DNA of 64,000 nt from Candidatus Thiosymbion ectosymbiont of Catanema sp. Cochon2018 (GCA_011392765.1 WYCW01000002.1:280917-344916), one strand, 5' to 3'. Counted from the stretch's first letter, positions 1-9,665 are shown. The notes: generated from the sequence alone by a model not told the origin. Program-made: numbers and translations.

Positions 1-774
1 TCTTTTACCCTCTTCTCTGCCTTCCCTTCTACCCTCCTCTCTGCCTTCTTCTCTCGCGGTATCGAATGAATTCTTCAAATCACGATAGGTCTTCAGGCTC
101 TCTTCATATTTGCTATATTCTTCATCGTCGAAATTTGCAATTTCCGCTTGCTCAAAGAGCTTGTTGAAGATTCTTTCCTGTAACTTCGCGGGTCTGTCCG
201 TCAGATTCTCGAGATTCTTCAGTACATAAAGCCAGTTATCGAAGTGGGTTTCCAATTCGTCGATGGTTTTTGTGAATTTCGGCATTTCGAGATAGATATA
301 GGTCAATTTGTCATAGAAGACCGCTTGTACGCTCTTGTCGAATAATTGCACTTCATGATGAAAGACTTGGTCACTACCCTTGTCTTCGTCGAAGACAAAA
401 TCCAATATACCAACCGTGTAAACCGATTTCAATTCAAAATCCCAGCCCCCTTTTTGGGCTTGATTCTGGATTGGAAAGGTCGAATAGTAGATGCTTCTGT
501 CTTTAAAATAGTTCTGTTTTGCCTTCTGCATCTCGACGATGAACTTTTCACCCTGTGCGTTCTCACAATAAATGTCGAAGATGGCCTTCCTCTCACCACT
601 GGTTCTCCCGAGTTGTTCCGGTGACAGGTAAGTAATATCCTTGATTTCTCCTTCATCCCTACGCAGCAGCTCATTGAGAAAATCGATAAGGAGATCTTTG
701 TTCGGTTCGATGCCGAATAACTTCTTGAAACCAAAATCCGTAAAGGGATTAAGGTATTTGTCTTTCACACGCAT
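1..774 (-). CDS. Rpn-type PD-(D/E)XK nuclease family protein, C-terminus beyond the window
   Basis: Read from ATG at 774 the frame is open to base 1 (258 codons) and matches the complete paralogue at 7671-8561 almost throughout: an N-terminal MRVKDKYLNPFTD block, a conserved core (FDIYCEN, FIVEMQK) and a Glu/Gly/Arg-rich helical tail. The family (Rpn, PDDEXK_2) contains recombination-promoting endonucleases and is usually multicopy in symbionts and cyanobacteria. The acidic/glutamine core (IDIY..., VEMQ) is the likely nuclease site, by family knowledge. The stop lies outside the window. The tail repeats EEGR units and differs in length from the paralogue, as low-complexity tails often do. Confidence 0.8.
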   Translation of the reverse strand, partial: MRVKDKYLNPFTDFGFKKLFGIEPNKDLLIDFLNELLRRDEGEIKDITYLSPEQLGRTSGERKAIFDIYCENAQGEKFIVEMQKAKQNYFKDRSIYYSTFPIQNQAQKGGWDFELKSVYTVGILDFVFDEDKGSDQVFHHEVQLFDKSVQAVFYDKLTYIYLEMPKFTKTIDELETHFDNWLYVLKNLENLTDRPAKLQERIFNKLFEQAEIANFDDEEYSKYEESLKTYRDLKNSFDTAREEGREEGRREGREEGKR

Positions 775-1511
775 AACTGGCTCCGGTTTATTGAAACAGG
801 GACACGGAGATCATCGCCGAATCCAATGCCATCAAGTTAAGCCGTTGACCGCTTGTCAACGAGTCTGAACGCACCCTGGGGCATGTTGACATATAAAGCT
901 GAGCGACTGATTTCAAACGCAATGGAACCACGAATGAACACAAATGGACACGAATGGACACGAATTTTCATTCGTGTGAATTCGTGTCTGCCTTCGTGGT
1001 TCGTGTTCCCCGCGCCCGCAGGTATATTAAATGTCAACAGCCCCTGGTACCCCATTTCATCAAAATTTTCTGTTAAAACCATCCCTGTCATCCCGAGTAA
1101 AACCACCCCTGTCATCCCGAGCGTAGCGAGGGATCTTCGGCTTGGCAAAGGCTCCCAACGCACAAGATCCCTCCTCCGTCGAGACAAGGATTTCTCGCTA
1201 CGCTCGAAATGACAACCAGCAAAATCGGATGAAATGGTCTACTCGTGCAGCAGAGCTAAAATCCTGATACCACCCTTGCAGTCAGGTAGTTAAAGCAAGC
1301 CCTGTTACAAATGGTATTAGGATTTCCGTTATGCTGCACTAGCCCGATAACCGATGGGGAAGATAAAACTACGAATCGCGCGAATCGGCGCGAAACTTCA
1401 TCCCGAACTGAAGGAGGGATCTTATTCGCGAAAATTCACGTGATTCGTAGTTTTTCCTCTTTTTTGCCGACCGGTAACGCTTAGGTTAATGGCATTGTCG
1501 CCGAACCCCTG
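775..1511. repeat. Gene-free stretch with three long hairpin repeats
   Basis: No convincing coding frame. At 917-1015 is an inverted repeat whose arms read like 'accacgaatg...cattcgtggt'; related hairpins lie at 43230-43305, 52024-52099 and 60043-60113. At 1087-1213 is a second one with arms 'tcatcccgagcgtagcgagg' and 'ctcgctacgctcgaaatga'. At 1363-1461 a third has arms 'aaaactacgaatcgcgcga' and a matching 'cgtgattcgtagttttt'. The string 'atgtcaacagcccct' at 1029 recurs near 22985, 23123 and 38410 as the end of another dispersed repeat. These could be MITE-like or REP-like; no transposase is present. Confidence 0.6.
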
Positions 1512-1607
1512 TCAGAAAAATATTGTTAGTTTTGGGAGACGCTCCTTGAGATCCGCACACTGCTTTGGCGTCACTCGCGTTCCCCCGAGGACGAGCAATT
1601 AGAGATT
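1512..1607 (-). pseudogene. Fragment of the 3' end of a NACHT-LRR gene
   Basis: The minus strand reads ...GGTRVTPKQCADLKERLPKL and a few more residues to a TGA at 1512-1514. This matches the last ~28 residues of the NACHT-LRR protein at 10892-13600 (GTEVTSKQRADLERRLPKL...). The match continues past the stop ('gccgaacccctgtca' in both). Only the last leucine-rich repeat and the tail remain, so this is the leftover of a second, deleted copy or of a partial duplication. Confidence 0.7.
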
Positions 1608-1768
1608 AGATGTCAAGTCCCGCCAGATTATAGACACGTTTTTTAAACAGGCTGGGCCGTTTTTGGTACCAGTTCTTCATGGCCTGAAAGGTGGAATGCG
1701 GGCTGGCCTTGCTGCGACGGAATGCGAACTTTATGATTGACTCAATTACATTGTTTGAGGTAATTAAC

Positions 1769-2035
1769 ATGATCCGTGAAGCACCGGCGATGACGATTCG
1801 CCAGAATCTGGGTGAGTTGCTCAACGAGATCCGGTATCGAGGCGATTCGGTCGTCATCACCAAGAGCGGAAAGCCGGTAGCCGCGCTCATCGATATCGAG
1901 CGTTTCGAGCGTCTGCGCACGCTGGACGAAGAATACGCGCGGCTGCGAGGCGATCTGAACCAAGCATTTTCCAAAGTGCCGCCGGACGAGGGCATGGCCG
2001 TGATCGACGAGGCGGTTCGATCAGCTCGCGGGTAG
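1769..2035 (+). CDS. Phd/YefM-family antitoxin
   Basis: An 88-residue protein with the Phd/YefM pattern: TIRQNLGELLNEIRYRGDSVVITKSGKPVAALIDIERFERL. In this family the N-terminal fold binds operator DNA and the C-terminal helix neutralises the toxin. The ATG at 1769 is chosen because GAGG lies 8 bases upstream and the family begins close to the TIRQNLG block; an in-frame ATG at 1733 is possible. The gene ends 2 bases before the start of a PIN-type toxin gene, the usual antitoxin-toxin order. The partner is interrupted by a stop codon, so this antitoxin may now be an orphan. Confidence 0.8.
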   Translation: MIREAPAMTIRQNLGELLNEIRYRGDSVVITKSGKPVAALIDIERFERLRTLDEEYARLRGDLNQAFSKVPPDEGMAVIDEAVRSARG

Positions 2036-2037
2036 GG

Positions 2038-2445
2038 ATGAAGATTGTCCTGGATACCAACGTCCTGATATCCGGGCTTGCCTATCCAAACAGCATTCCG
2101 GGACAGGTTGTTGCTGCCTGGGGTCTCCACGCCCTGTAGCTTTCGATGTCGCGCTTCCAGTTGGATGAGGTTTCCAGGGTGCTCCGTTACCCGAAAATAC
2201 GCAAACTTTTGGGGTGGAATGACGGGCGAATCGAATCTTTCCTCCGGCAGTTGTTACTGCGGGTCGAAGTGGTGGAGATTGAAGCCGTGGCCGTAACGGT
2301 TCCGGACGATCCCAATGATGCGCCGATACTGGCGGCGCTGATCGCCTCCTCCGCCGATGTGCTGGTCACGGGCGACAACGATCTGTTGGCACTGAAAGAC
2401 CACTATCCCATCGAGACCCCGACCCAATTTGCACGTCGGTTGTAA
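2038..2445 (+). pseudogene. PIN-domain toxin with an in-frame TAG at codon 34
   Basis: From ATG 2038 the frame reads MKIVLDTNVLISGLAYPN, the first acidic motif of PIN RNases (D in LDTN). It meets TAG at 2137-2139, then continues in the same frame through LDEVSRVLRYPKIRKL, DDPNDAPILAAL and SADVLVTGDNDLLAL (the later PIN acidic residues) to the stop at 2443-2445. Total length of 135 codons suits the 'putative toxin, PIN family' group (COG1569). Apart from the single stop it is intact. The most likely state is a nonsense-inactivated RNase toxin. Restart at a downstream ATG would lose the first catalytic Asp. Confidence 0.8.
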
Positions 2446-2819
2446 TCCAATGCCATTAAGTTAAGCGTCACCGGCGCCGTTCGTGATTGATTTTTATGGA
2501 ACCGTACCTGTAGGGGACAGGCTGTACCCACCGGTCAGGCGTAGTATTTGGTGGGCACAGCCCACCCTCCAGGTTAGTTGGTTTTTAGACAACCTCTTAG
2601 TTGTTGGGCAAAGGCGCACCAGGGACGGTGCGCCGTGCCCAACAACGGTGTTGGGCACGGACCGTCCCTGGCCCTTTGCCCAACCTACGGGCGGACAGGA
2701 TGCCGGCGCTCCCGGCTGTGTCCTATCGACGCGGCTGATAGCAACTTGTTCATCGAAAAGAAATTTATACGCGCTCGCCCTGCCTCTACAGGATAAGCCT
2801 GCGACATTGGAGCGCATGT
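2446..2819. repeat. Gene-free stretch of dispersed repeats
   Basis: Holds 'tccaatgccattaagttaag' at 2449, also found (one mismatch) at 823. A block at 2483-2570 is rich in 'gtgggcacagcccacc' type palindromes. A longer inverted repeat at 2605-2690 has arms around 'ttgggcaaaggcgcaccagg' and 'ccctttgcccaa'. I see no gene here. Confidence 0.5.
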
Positions 2820-5738
2820 CTACATCCCTTGGTCCTCGATCCACCGCAGGAGCTGGTCGAACTTATCCTCTCCGGGTTGGGGGCGGTCGAGGAGGGGGCG
2901 GATGTTGAAAGTACGACCCGTGTACTCAGGACCGTAATCCTCATCCAGCTTGATGTTTTGGTCGATGTAGTAGCCGTCCTGCGGTGATGGTAGACTCCAA
3001 CTCTCGGATACGATATCGAGCCCGTCGATGCGCAGGCCCCAAAGTCGTTGCAGGACTTCAGAGATTAGTGCAGCACGGGGGGAGAGTGCCTTTGGGTTGC
3101 GCAGCAAGGCCAAAGACCTCAGATCCCATAACCACACCTCGAATCCGGACCCAGGTACGCTACTGCCACCCCAGAAACCACCAGCGCCGGCCAATACCTT
3201 TCCATCAGGTCTGAAGGATAATGAGCGGACCGCCGCTTCCGCATCCAGTGTTACCAACCGCTTTCCCCACTTCAAATCCCACAGATCGATCTCGCTAATA
3301 CCATCGACGGCCAGCAGCCTCCCATCAGGGCTGAAGGCCACGGATTTATCTCCGTACGTGTCACCCTTGGAGGGATGTAAGAGCTCGCCTGAAGCTGGAT
3401 TCCACAAACTCACGGCATAGTCGTCTACGGGAACGCTACGGTCGCCGCCGGCCGTTGACTCTCCATCCAAGCTGGAAGAATTTGACCGGGGTTGGGCTTC
3501 GCCTATTTCGTCCTTCAGGATCGTCAAGTCCCTATCCGTAGTCAGGTCCCAGATCCGCACCCTCTGGTCGCGCGAGCCACTTGCTAGAACGCCACCGTCA
3601 GGACTGAAGGTCACAGAAGCCACAGATAATATTACAGAGGAACTCTCATCGCTCGCGCCGCTCACCAGCAGCTTCCCGTCCGGACTGAATGCCACCGAAT
3701 AAACTCTTTGTCCGTTAGCCGATATAGTGCGTAGAGCCTGGCCCGTGGCCGGATCCCACAGCCGCACGGTCCCGTCATCCAGGCCGCCGGCCAGTAGCTT
3801 CCCGTCCGGGCTGAACGTTACCGAGTAAATTCTTTGCCCGTTAGTCGATATAGTGCGTAGGACCTGGCCTGTGGCCGGATCCCACAGCCGCACGGTCCCA
3901 TCATCCAGGCCGCCGGCCAGCAGCTTCCCGTCCGGACTGAACGCCACCGAGTAAACTGATGAGTCTTCTTGTCCGTTAGTCGATATAGTGCGCAGAGACC
4001 GACCCATGGCCGGATCCCACAGCCGCACGGTCCCGTCTAGCCCACCGCTGGCTAGCAGCTGTCCGTCCGGACTGAAGGCCAACGAGTTGACGATGAAGGA
4101 ATGACCTTCGAAGGTTTGTACTGCTTGGCCCGCAGCCGGGTCCCAAATTCTCAGTGTCGGCTCGGTTGTTCTGAAACCGTAATAAGAGGCACTAACTAGA
4201 GTCCCGTCTTGGCCGAAGGCCAGAAATGCATCCCCCCCATCACCCTCCAGGATGGTCAGTGCCTTACCTGTCGCCACATCCCACACCCGCACAGCTCTAG
4301 AACCACTGGCTAAAAGCTTTCCGTTCGGGCTGAAATCCAACAACTCAACGCTGTTTTCGTCGCCTAACGGATTTTCCAAGACTTTACCCGACAGGTTTCC
4401 CAAAGGCTTACCCGTCGATGTCTCCCATAGATGAATTGTTCCATCGTTCGTACCGCTCGCCAACACCTTCCCATCAGGGCTAAAAGCCACGGACTGGATG
4501 GCATCCGCGTTGCCCTCCAGGGTTCTCAGGGTCTTGGCGGTAGTCAGATCCCATAACCGCACCGTATTGCCTTTGTCTTCCCCGTAAAGGTATCCGGCGC
4601 CGCTGGCCAGCAGCATGCCATCCGGGCTGAATGCCAGTGCCCAGACCCGTCTGGTGTGGCCCTTTAAGGTTTGCAGGGCCTTGCCCGTAGCCACATCCCA
4701 CACACGTACAGTCAAGTCTTCCTCGAATTTACCGCCGGCACCGGTGGCCATCATCTTCCCGTCGGGGCTAAAGGTGATGGCGTTCACTTCAGCGGTGTGA
4801 CCTCTCAGCTTTGTTATAAGTTTGCCAGTGACCACATTCCACAAAAAAACCGTTTCATCATCATTCCCTTTGATAGCCAATATGGATCCATCCGGACTGA
4901 AGGTAGCCAACTTTACGACACTAAGCGCTTCGTGAACCCTTAAAGTGTGGAGCATTTGTCCCGTGGACGAGTTCCACAATCGTATGGTCTCATCGTCGAC
5001 CGACGAAGTGGCAAGCACGTTCGCGTCTTGCCTATACGCCAGCAACTCGTCTTTGGCACCGGAAACCAGCACTGGGGATGACCAGAGCTGGGCAAAGGCC
5101 CTCATCAGCTCCGGTTGCATGAACTTGGTCCGGGTATTGGGGCGCAGGGGCTCTTCGCCGTCTGGCAATCGCAGCTGCTGGGCCTGGAGGGCGAACAGCC
5201 AGGCCCGCTGATAGTCGCGATTGCTCGCGATGCCTGTCTGGTCGACATCTTTGATTGCGCTCAGGGCCTTTTCTTCGTACGCCCTGGCCAGGTTGAGATT
5301 GGCGGCGAGGATTTGGTTTTCTGCTCGCTGCCTCTGCTGTTCGGACTCCAGCCAAAAAAGACCGATCACGCCCGCAAGTATCAGCATTGCCACGAAGCCC
5401 AGCCCGATCACACCTACGATTATCCTCAAACGTGAAGCTGACCTGGTCCGTTCGCGTGCCAGATCTTGTGCCTGTCGGAGTTCCTTTTGCCGCTGGGCCT
5501 CCGCCTTCTTCGCATCCGCATCCCGCAGATCAAGGCTGTCGTCGAGGAAGGCGCGTTCGTCATCGCTCAGTTGCTCGATCCGGTCTCGTGCCCACTCTTC
5601 GGCTTGACCAAGCCGAACGCCGCGGTGCAGGTAATCGGGATTCCTATTGTTCCGTATCCATTCGCGGGCGGCGGCGCTGAGTTGGTGTTGAATACGCAGG
5701 GCCTCCCGGTCCGATTGGATCCATCCCTGAAGCAGGGG
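2820..5738 (-). pseudogene. Membrane-anchored WD40 half of the TIR-STAND-WD40 protein, downstream of an amber codon
   Basis: This is the same reading frame as the TIR-NTPase gene upstream, separated from it only by TAG at 5739-5741. After the TAG the frame continues without a stop: an arm typical of STAND proteins (LLQGWIQSDREALR, DYLHRGVRLGQAEEW), a coiled stretch, one transmembrane helix (about 5350-5430) and then about fourteen WD40 blades ending in LWDPATGQ-type motifs, enough for two propellers. Two neighbouring blades (about 3690-3950) are almost identical, suggesting recent repeat copying. The first ATG after the stop is at 5429, which could yield a separate 869-residue TM-WD40 protein if reinitiation occurs. 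In STAND proteins this part is the sensor. Confidence 0.8.
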
Positions 5739-7301
5739 CTAGCCCCGGATCAGGGCCTCATGGGATACTTCCAACACGCACCCGGTGCCCTCACCTTCGT
5801 CCCTTGTCACAAGTCGACCCTTGGTTAACGCATCCAAAACGCTCGTGGTGTCTTTGTCGGTACCGAGTTCTGACAGCCAGGCGCGGCGGCGGGTATCTTC
5901 GGTGCCCTCTCCTGGCTCGGTCAGGCGCAAGAAGATACGCCGGCATGCCGTCTGCTCCTGCCCGTTGAGACTCTGGTAGACGTCGTTTGCCTTCTGTTCG
6001 AGCGCCCCGTTAAGGCCCTCGATTGTATGGTAGGAACTCAGGGTCAGCCGATTGCCGCTACGGATTTGCCATAGCCGGTTAAGCGCAAATTGCAGCAGTG
6101 GCAGACCTCCGGGCTGGCCCTGGACGTCCTGGATCAGCAGATCCGTAAGCCCCGTCTCCAGCTCGCAGCCGGTTGCATAGGCAGGCTGCTCGATCGTCTC
6201 CCTCAGCCCCGCCCGATTCATGGGCCCGACGAGCAGCTGGTGATCTGCCAAGCTTGCGGCCAGGTCGTCGTGTGCGCTGCACTTGCCGTAAAAATCCGCA
6301 CGCAGGGTGAGCAGGACGAGGGTTTTACCAAAGGGTTCATTGGCGGCTTGGAGCAGGTTGTCGATAAATGCCTGGCGTAGGCCGGGCTCGCGGCATAGGC
6401 TGAAGATTTCCTCGAATTGGTCCACCAGGATCACGAGGCGTCGTTCCTCCGGGGCATCCCGGAGCAGGAAGTGAGCCGAGCGGTTTAGATGGCGGGGGTC
6501 GGAAAGAAGGTGCTCCCGGATTTCACCAATTTTATTCGGGTCTTTCGCGAGTTTGAGGGCTAAAGTCTCCAGTGGGTCGTTACCGGGTTTGAGGATTATT
6601 ACCGGCCAATCCGTACTGCCGGCCAGCGCGCCTCGCTTCAGCTTGGCGATGAGACCTGCGCGCGCGAGGGAGGACTTCCCGCTACCGGAGGCGCCAATGA
6701 TGGCCAGGAAACGGTTCGCCGGTTCAGCGCCTCGGGGCTTGATCTCGTTAAGCAGCCATTCGGTCAGGGCCGCGCGTCCGAAGAAAAAAGGGGCGTGTTC
6801 AACATCGAACACCTCGAGCCCACGATAAGGGCAAACACCCTCGAAGACTGTCTGCCCCGACCTAGGTCCCGGGGCGACACCGCGGATGGCACATGTGAGC
6901 CGATGGAGATTCTTGTCCTCATCAATACGCTGGTGGAACTCTACCCAAGTTATCTGAGCGAGGAAGCTGGGCAATTTACTACGTTCCGGGCGGTCGTTGC
7001 CGGGTAACAGCACCGGGATGACCCGAAAGCCATCTTTTTCACTTACTCGCCGAGCAATAGCGACACGCATTTCCTCGCTCTGCCAAGGACCCATCTCGCG
7101 GGAGCCAATTAAGATGCAGCAAGTAGCACAGGCGGTTAGTGCCTCCTCAATTTCGTCCTGCCAAGGATTGCCGGGGATCAGATTCCATTCATCCAGCCAG
7201 ACCACGATCCCCTCCTGTTTCAGCAGGTGCGCGAGCGCCTCGACAATAGGTTTGTCGGCACTGTTATGAGACAGGAAAGTGTCGTAGTGAAGCTTGGGCA
7301 T
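5739..7301 (-). CDS. TIR domain-STAND NTPase (N-terminal part), likely antiphage or cell-suicide protein
   Basis: Residues 1-145 form a TIR-like domain (YDTFLSHNSADKPIVEAL, WLDEWNLIPG, ...DEIEEAL). A linker CPYRGLEVFDVEHAPFFFGR leads into a STAND NTPase of the nSTAND1 type with Walker A GASGSGKS (about 203-210) and Walker B LVILVDQFEEIF (about 290). TIR domains in such proteins usually cleave NAD+ when the sensor is triggered; that is family knowledge. The reading ends at SHEALIRG-TAG, where relatives continue 'HEALIREW': the TAG stands where a Trp codon is expected, one G-to-A change away. The full gene would span 2820-7301, about 1,493 codons. Neighbours are toxin-antitoxin and nuclease genes. 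Confidence 0.8.
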   Translation of the reverse strand: MPKLHYDTFLSHNSADKPIVEALAHLLKQEGIVVWLDEWNLIPGNPWQDEIEEALTACATCCILIGSREMGPWQSEEMRVAIARRVSEKDGFRVIPVLLPGNDRPERSKLPSFLAQITWVEFHQRIDEDKNLHRLTCAIRGVAPGPRSGQTVFEGVCPYRGLEVFDVEHAPFFFGRAALTEWLLNEIKPRGAEPANRFLAIIGASGSGKSSLARAGLIAKLKRGALAGSTDWPVIILKPGNDPLETLALKLAKDPNKIGEIREHLLSDPRHLNRSAHFLLRDAPEERRLVILVDQFEEIFSLCREPGLRQAFIDNLLQAANEPFGKTLVLLTLRADFYGKCSAHDDLAASLADHQLLVGPMNRAGLRETIEQPAYATGCELETGLTDLLIQDVQGQPGGLPLLQFALNRLWQIRSGNRLTLSSYHTIEGLNGALEQKANDVYQSLNGQEQTACRRIFLRLTEPGEGTEDTRRRAWLSELGTDKDTTSVLDALTKGRLVTRDEGEGTGCVLEVSHEALIRG

Positions 7302-7670
7302 TTAAATTTCTCGCGGTCCCACTACTGTCCGGTGAAATTATCAAATAGATTCCGATAGATTCAGTTGGTTAGGTATGTAGCCAGCGTTGCTTATGGATTC
7401 CATTCCAGTAACCAACTGAACTAGGAGGCGTTCTCAATTAACAAATTATCTAAAGGATAACAACCCGTTATGAGCGACCCGCCGACAGTTGAATGGGCCT
7501 GATGTGCTTGATTTTCACGAGGATTCGGCTTAATTGAGAACGCTCCCTAGATAGCAGGGTTTTGGTGCCACTCGGGTTTGGGGAGGGCGCTCGTCGTGAA
7601 TCGTTCCACGCCCAGTTTGCATCAAGGTTTGGCCTTCGACAAACTAGCGTAAGGTCTCGTTTGCTCGGAG
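7302..7670. repeat. Gene-free stretch containing a MITE at 7421-7550
   Basis: Between the divergent ends of two minus-strand genes lies an inverted-repeat element of about 130 bp. Its left end is GGAGGCGTTCTCAATTAA and its right end TTAATTGAGAACGCTCCC, each bordered by CTAG. The same ends occur singly at 31022-31045, 43325-43345 and 30785-30806. The interior has no coding capacity. The CTAG borders suggest insertion at a YTAR-type target, as known for the IS5 group (inference). Confidence 0.6.
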
Positions 7671-8561
7671 TTATAACTTCTCGATTTCTTCTATTCGTAA
7701 GCCGGTACTTCGAGAAATGATCTCAGGTGGTATGTTTTGTTGTTTCATTTTTCCGGCGATTGTGATTTTCTCTTCTTTTCTTCCCTCCTCTTTACCTTCT
7801 TTTCTGCCCTTTTCCATACCCTTTTCTATGCCCTCTTCTCTCGCGGTATCGATTGAGTTCTTCAGATCACGATAGGTTTTCAGGCTCTCTTCGTATTCAC
7901 CATATTCGTCATCGTCGAAATTTGCAATTTCCGCTTGCTCAAAGAGCTTGTTGAAGATTCTTTCCTGTAACTTCGCGGGTCTGTCCGTCAGATTCTCGAG
8001 ATTCTTCAGTACATAAAGCCAGTTGTCGAAGTGGGTCTCCAATTCGTCGATGGTTTTAGTGAATTTCGGCATTTCGAGATAAATATAGGTCAACTTGTCA
8101 TAAAAGACCTCTTGTACGCTCTTATCGAATAATTGTACTTCGTGATGAAAGACCTGGTCGCTACCCTTGTCTTCGGCGAAGACGAAATCCAGTATGCCGA
8201 CCGTGTAAACCGATTTCAATGCAAAATCCCAGCCCCCTTTCCGGGCTTGATTCTGAATCGGAAATGTCGAATAGTAAATGCTTCTGTCTTTAAAATAATT
8301 CTGCTTGGCCTTCTGCATCTCGACGATGAACTTTTCACTCCGCTCGTTTTCACAATAAATGTCGAAAATGGCCTTCCTCTCGCCACTGGTTCTCCCGAGT
8401 TGTTCCGGTGAAAGGTAAGTAATATCCTTGATTTCTTCTTCATCTCTGCGCAGCAGCTCGTTGAGAAAATCGATAAGGATATCTTTGTTCGGCTCGATGC
8501 CGAATAGCTTCTTGAAACTAAAATCCGTAAAGGGATTGAGATATTTGTCTTTCACGCGCAT
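7671..8561 (-). CDS. Rpn-type PD-(D/E)XK nuclease family protein
   Basis: Complete 296-residue copy. Order: N-terminal block ending KKLFGIEPNKDILIDFLNEL, core with FDIYCENER and FIVEMQKAKQ (putative nuclease acidic/Gln residues), a central region (YTVGILDFVFAED, EVQLFDKS), then a charged coiled tail of EKG/EEGRK units and a short C-terminal helix IISRSTGLRIEEIEKL. Known members are PDDEXK_2 'Rpn' proteins linked to DNA cleavage and RecA-independent recombination. Start ATG 8561 agrees with the copies at 774 and 13943. It lies between a MITE (7421-7550) and another repeat element (8581-8842). Three copies within 14 kb point to local duplication. Confidence 0.85.
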   Translation of the reverse strand: MRVKDKYLNPFTDFSFKKLFGIEPNKDILIDFLNELLRRDEEEIKDITYLSPEQLGRTSGERKAIFDIYCENERSEKFIVEMQKAKQNYFKDRSIYYSTFPIQNQARKGGWDFALKSVYTVGILDFVFAEDKGSDQVFHHEVQLFDKSVQEVFYDKLTYIYLEMPKFTKTIDELETHFDNWLYVLKNLENLTDRPAKLQERIFNKLFEQAEIANFDDDEYGEYEESLKTYRDLKNSIDTAREEGIEKGMEKGRKEGKEEGRKEEKITIAGKMKQQNIPPEIISRSTGLRIEEIEKL

Positions 8562-8580
8562 ATCCGGCTCCGGTTTATTG

Positions 8581-8842
8581 AGAGGCTGTCTGAAAACTAA
8601 CGCATTGATTTTAGGGCACTTTGAAAAATACGATTTTTGTCAACGGCGCACTTGAATAATCAGTGGGTTAGAGTAGCCTAATCGGTGAAAACACCTATTT
8701 TTCAAGGTGCCCTTTAAATCGGTAAGCTGGGTTGAGGAACGAAACCCAGCTTTGGGTATTGCTGGGTATTGGCCGTCCCTGGCCGCAACCCAGCCTACGG
8801 CCTACCATAAAATCAATGCCTTAGTTTCCATACAGTCTCTGA
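8581..8842. repeat. Inverted-repeat element, GAGGCTGTCT family, with nested palindrome
   Basis: The left end 'gaggctgtctgaaaactaa' followed by 'cattgatttta' is mirrored at the right by 'taaaatcaatgccttagttt' and 'cagtctctga'. Inside lies a smaller palindromic block (about 8728-8805, 'gctgggttgaggaacgaaac' with 'gcaacccagcctacgg') that recurs at 31060-31150. A related copy of the outer element is at 54680-54826, and right-end fragments are at 30655-30700 and 10835-10856. No open reading frame is carried. Confidence 0.55.
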
Positions 8843-8959
8843 GATCCGGGATCTGACAACCAAGGCAATCCACAAGCCGGTATCAGCGATGACCATGTTT
8901 CCGCTCAAGAAAGGCCGCTAACTCAGCCTTATAATTTTGTGAAAGACATGCGTTTCACT

Positions 8960-9262
8960 TCACTTATGGGCGAGTGTCTTGTTGATGAAGCTGTGCAAAA
9001 CCGACGAAATCAGCATTTGATAGGTGACGCCTTCTCGTTCCGCGATTCTCCGGATTTGCACGAAATCATATTCCGGAACTCGGATGCTGATCTGTTTCTC
9101 ACCAAGCATTGATCGGGCATCTTCTCGTAGTTCGTGTTTGCGTTTTTCACTGATCTCATCAGGCAAAAAACTTTCGCCCTCGACCAACTCGTAGAGTTCG
9201 CGCTCCTGGTCATCATAGAATTCCGTGATCAGGGGAGGAAGTAGGTTGTTCTGATCTTTCAT
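8960..9262 (-). CDS. Ribbon-helix-helix antitoxin, CopG/BrnA type
   Basis: A 100-residue protein. The C-terminal half (KQISIRVPEYDFVQIRRIAE, then GVTYQMLISSVLHSFINK) has the strand-helix-helix pattern of CopG-type DNA-binding antitoxins. The N-terminal half is acidic and probably contacts the toxin. The start ATG at 9262 overlaps the TGA of the upstream toxin frame (ATGA), so the two are translationally coupled in toxin-antitoxin order. The toxin frame is broken by an A-run indel, so this may be a surviving orphan antitoxin. I infer the role from the pattern and the partner. Confidence 0.7.
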   Translation of the reverse strand: MKDQNNLLPPLITEFYDDQERELYELVEGESFLPDEISEKRKHELREDARSMLGEKQISIRVPEYDFVQIRRIAEREGVTYQMLISSVLHSFINKTLAHK

Positions 9263-9440
9263 GGCTTTTCAGTTATATCCACGCACAATATTCTCTGGCC
9301 GGGATATCGCTCTTTGTTCGGATGTTTCATATCGAACAAAATACGACCCTCCGAGAGAGCCGTGATAACATGTTCAAAACACACTCCACGGTGTTCCATG
9401 AGCCAGTTATTTTTTCCTTGCTCCAATTGAAAGGGCCCAT
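9259..9440 (-). pseudogene. BrnT/DUF497-like toxin, frameshifted at a six-A run
   Basis: From ATG 9440 the minus strand reads MGPFNWSKEK. In the next frame, after a run of six A (complement of 9410-9415), it reads NNWLMEHRGVCFEHVITALS, then GRILFDMKHPNKERYPGQ and RILCVDI before TGA at 9259-9261. The joined product matches the BrnT/DUF497 layout (K..WL...RG..FE.V..A, HPN...YP.Q). One extra A would restore the frame. It is also shorter than usual at the C-terminus (relatives continue past VDI). Either an indel has killed it, or the run permits slippage; the first is simpler. Confidence 0.6.
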
Positions 9441-9529
9441 TGTTACGCTTTATTTGAATATCCGGGCCGCAAAATTACCGCACTGGCGGGACTTGACAGG
9501 AAGCTCATCCCTACACATCAAACTACCCG

Positions 9530-9640
9530 AAAAAGGCCCGCTCCTGCGAGCCTCTTAGTCTAGCAGAACCTGCTGTCGGCGCTACTTGCCGCCAACTCGT
9601 CCAGCTTCTTGGCCGGGATAATCTGCCCTCATCCGGTTTC
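9530..9640 (-). pseudogene. Remnant of hdrB 3' end plus terminator copy
   Basis: The minus strand reads GQIIPAKKLDELAA, the C-terminus of HdrB (16355-17254), with one base missing before the AAG TAG. It is followed by a hairpin copy of the hdrB terminator ('aaaaaggcccgctcctgcgagcctctt', 9542-9560 region). A further HEPN-type gene copy lies just upstream. This is the outermost footprint of the duplications that spread the hdrB end across the island. Confidence 0.65.
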
Positions 9641-9665
9641 CACGCCCCACGTATGGATGCAATCT

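Noticed and set aside
346-868. Plus-strand frames at 346-624 and 641-868.
   Set aside because: They are antisense to the Rpn-type gene 1-774 and recur opposite its paralogue at 8133-8411.
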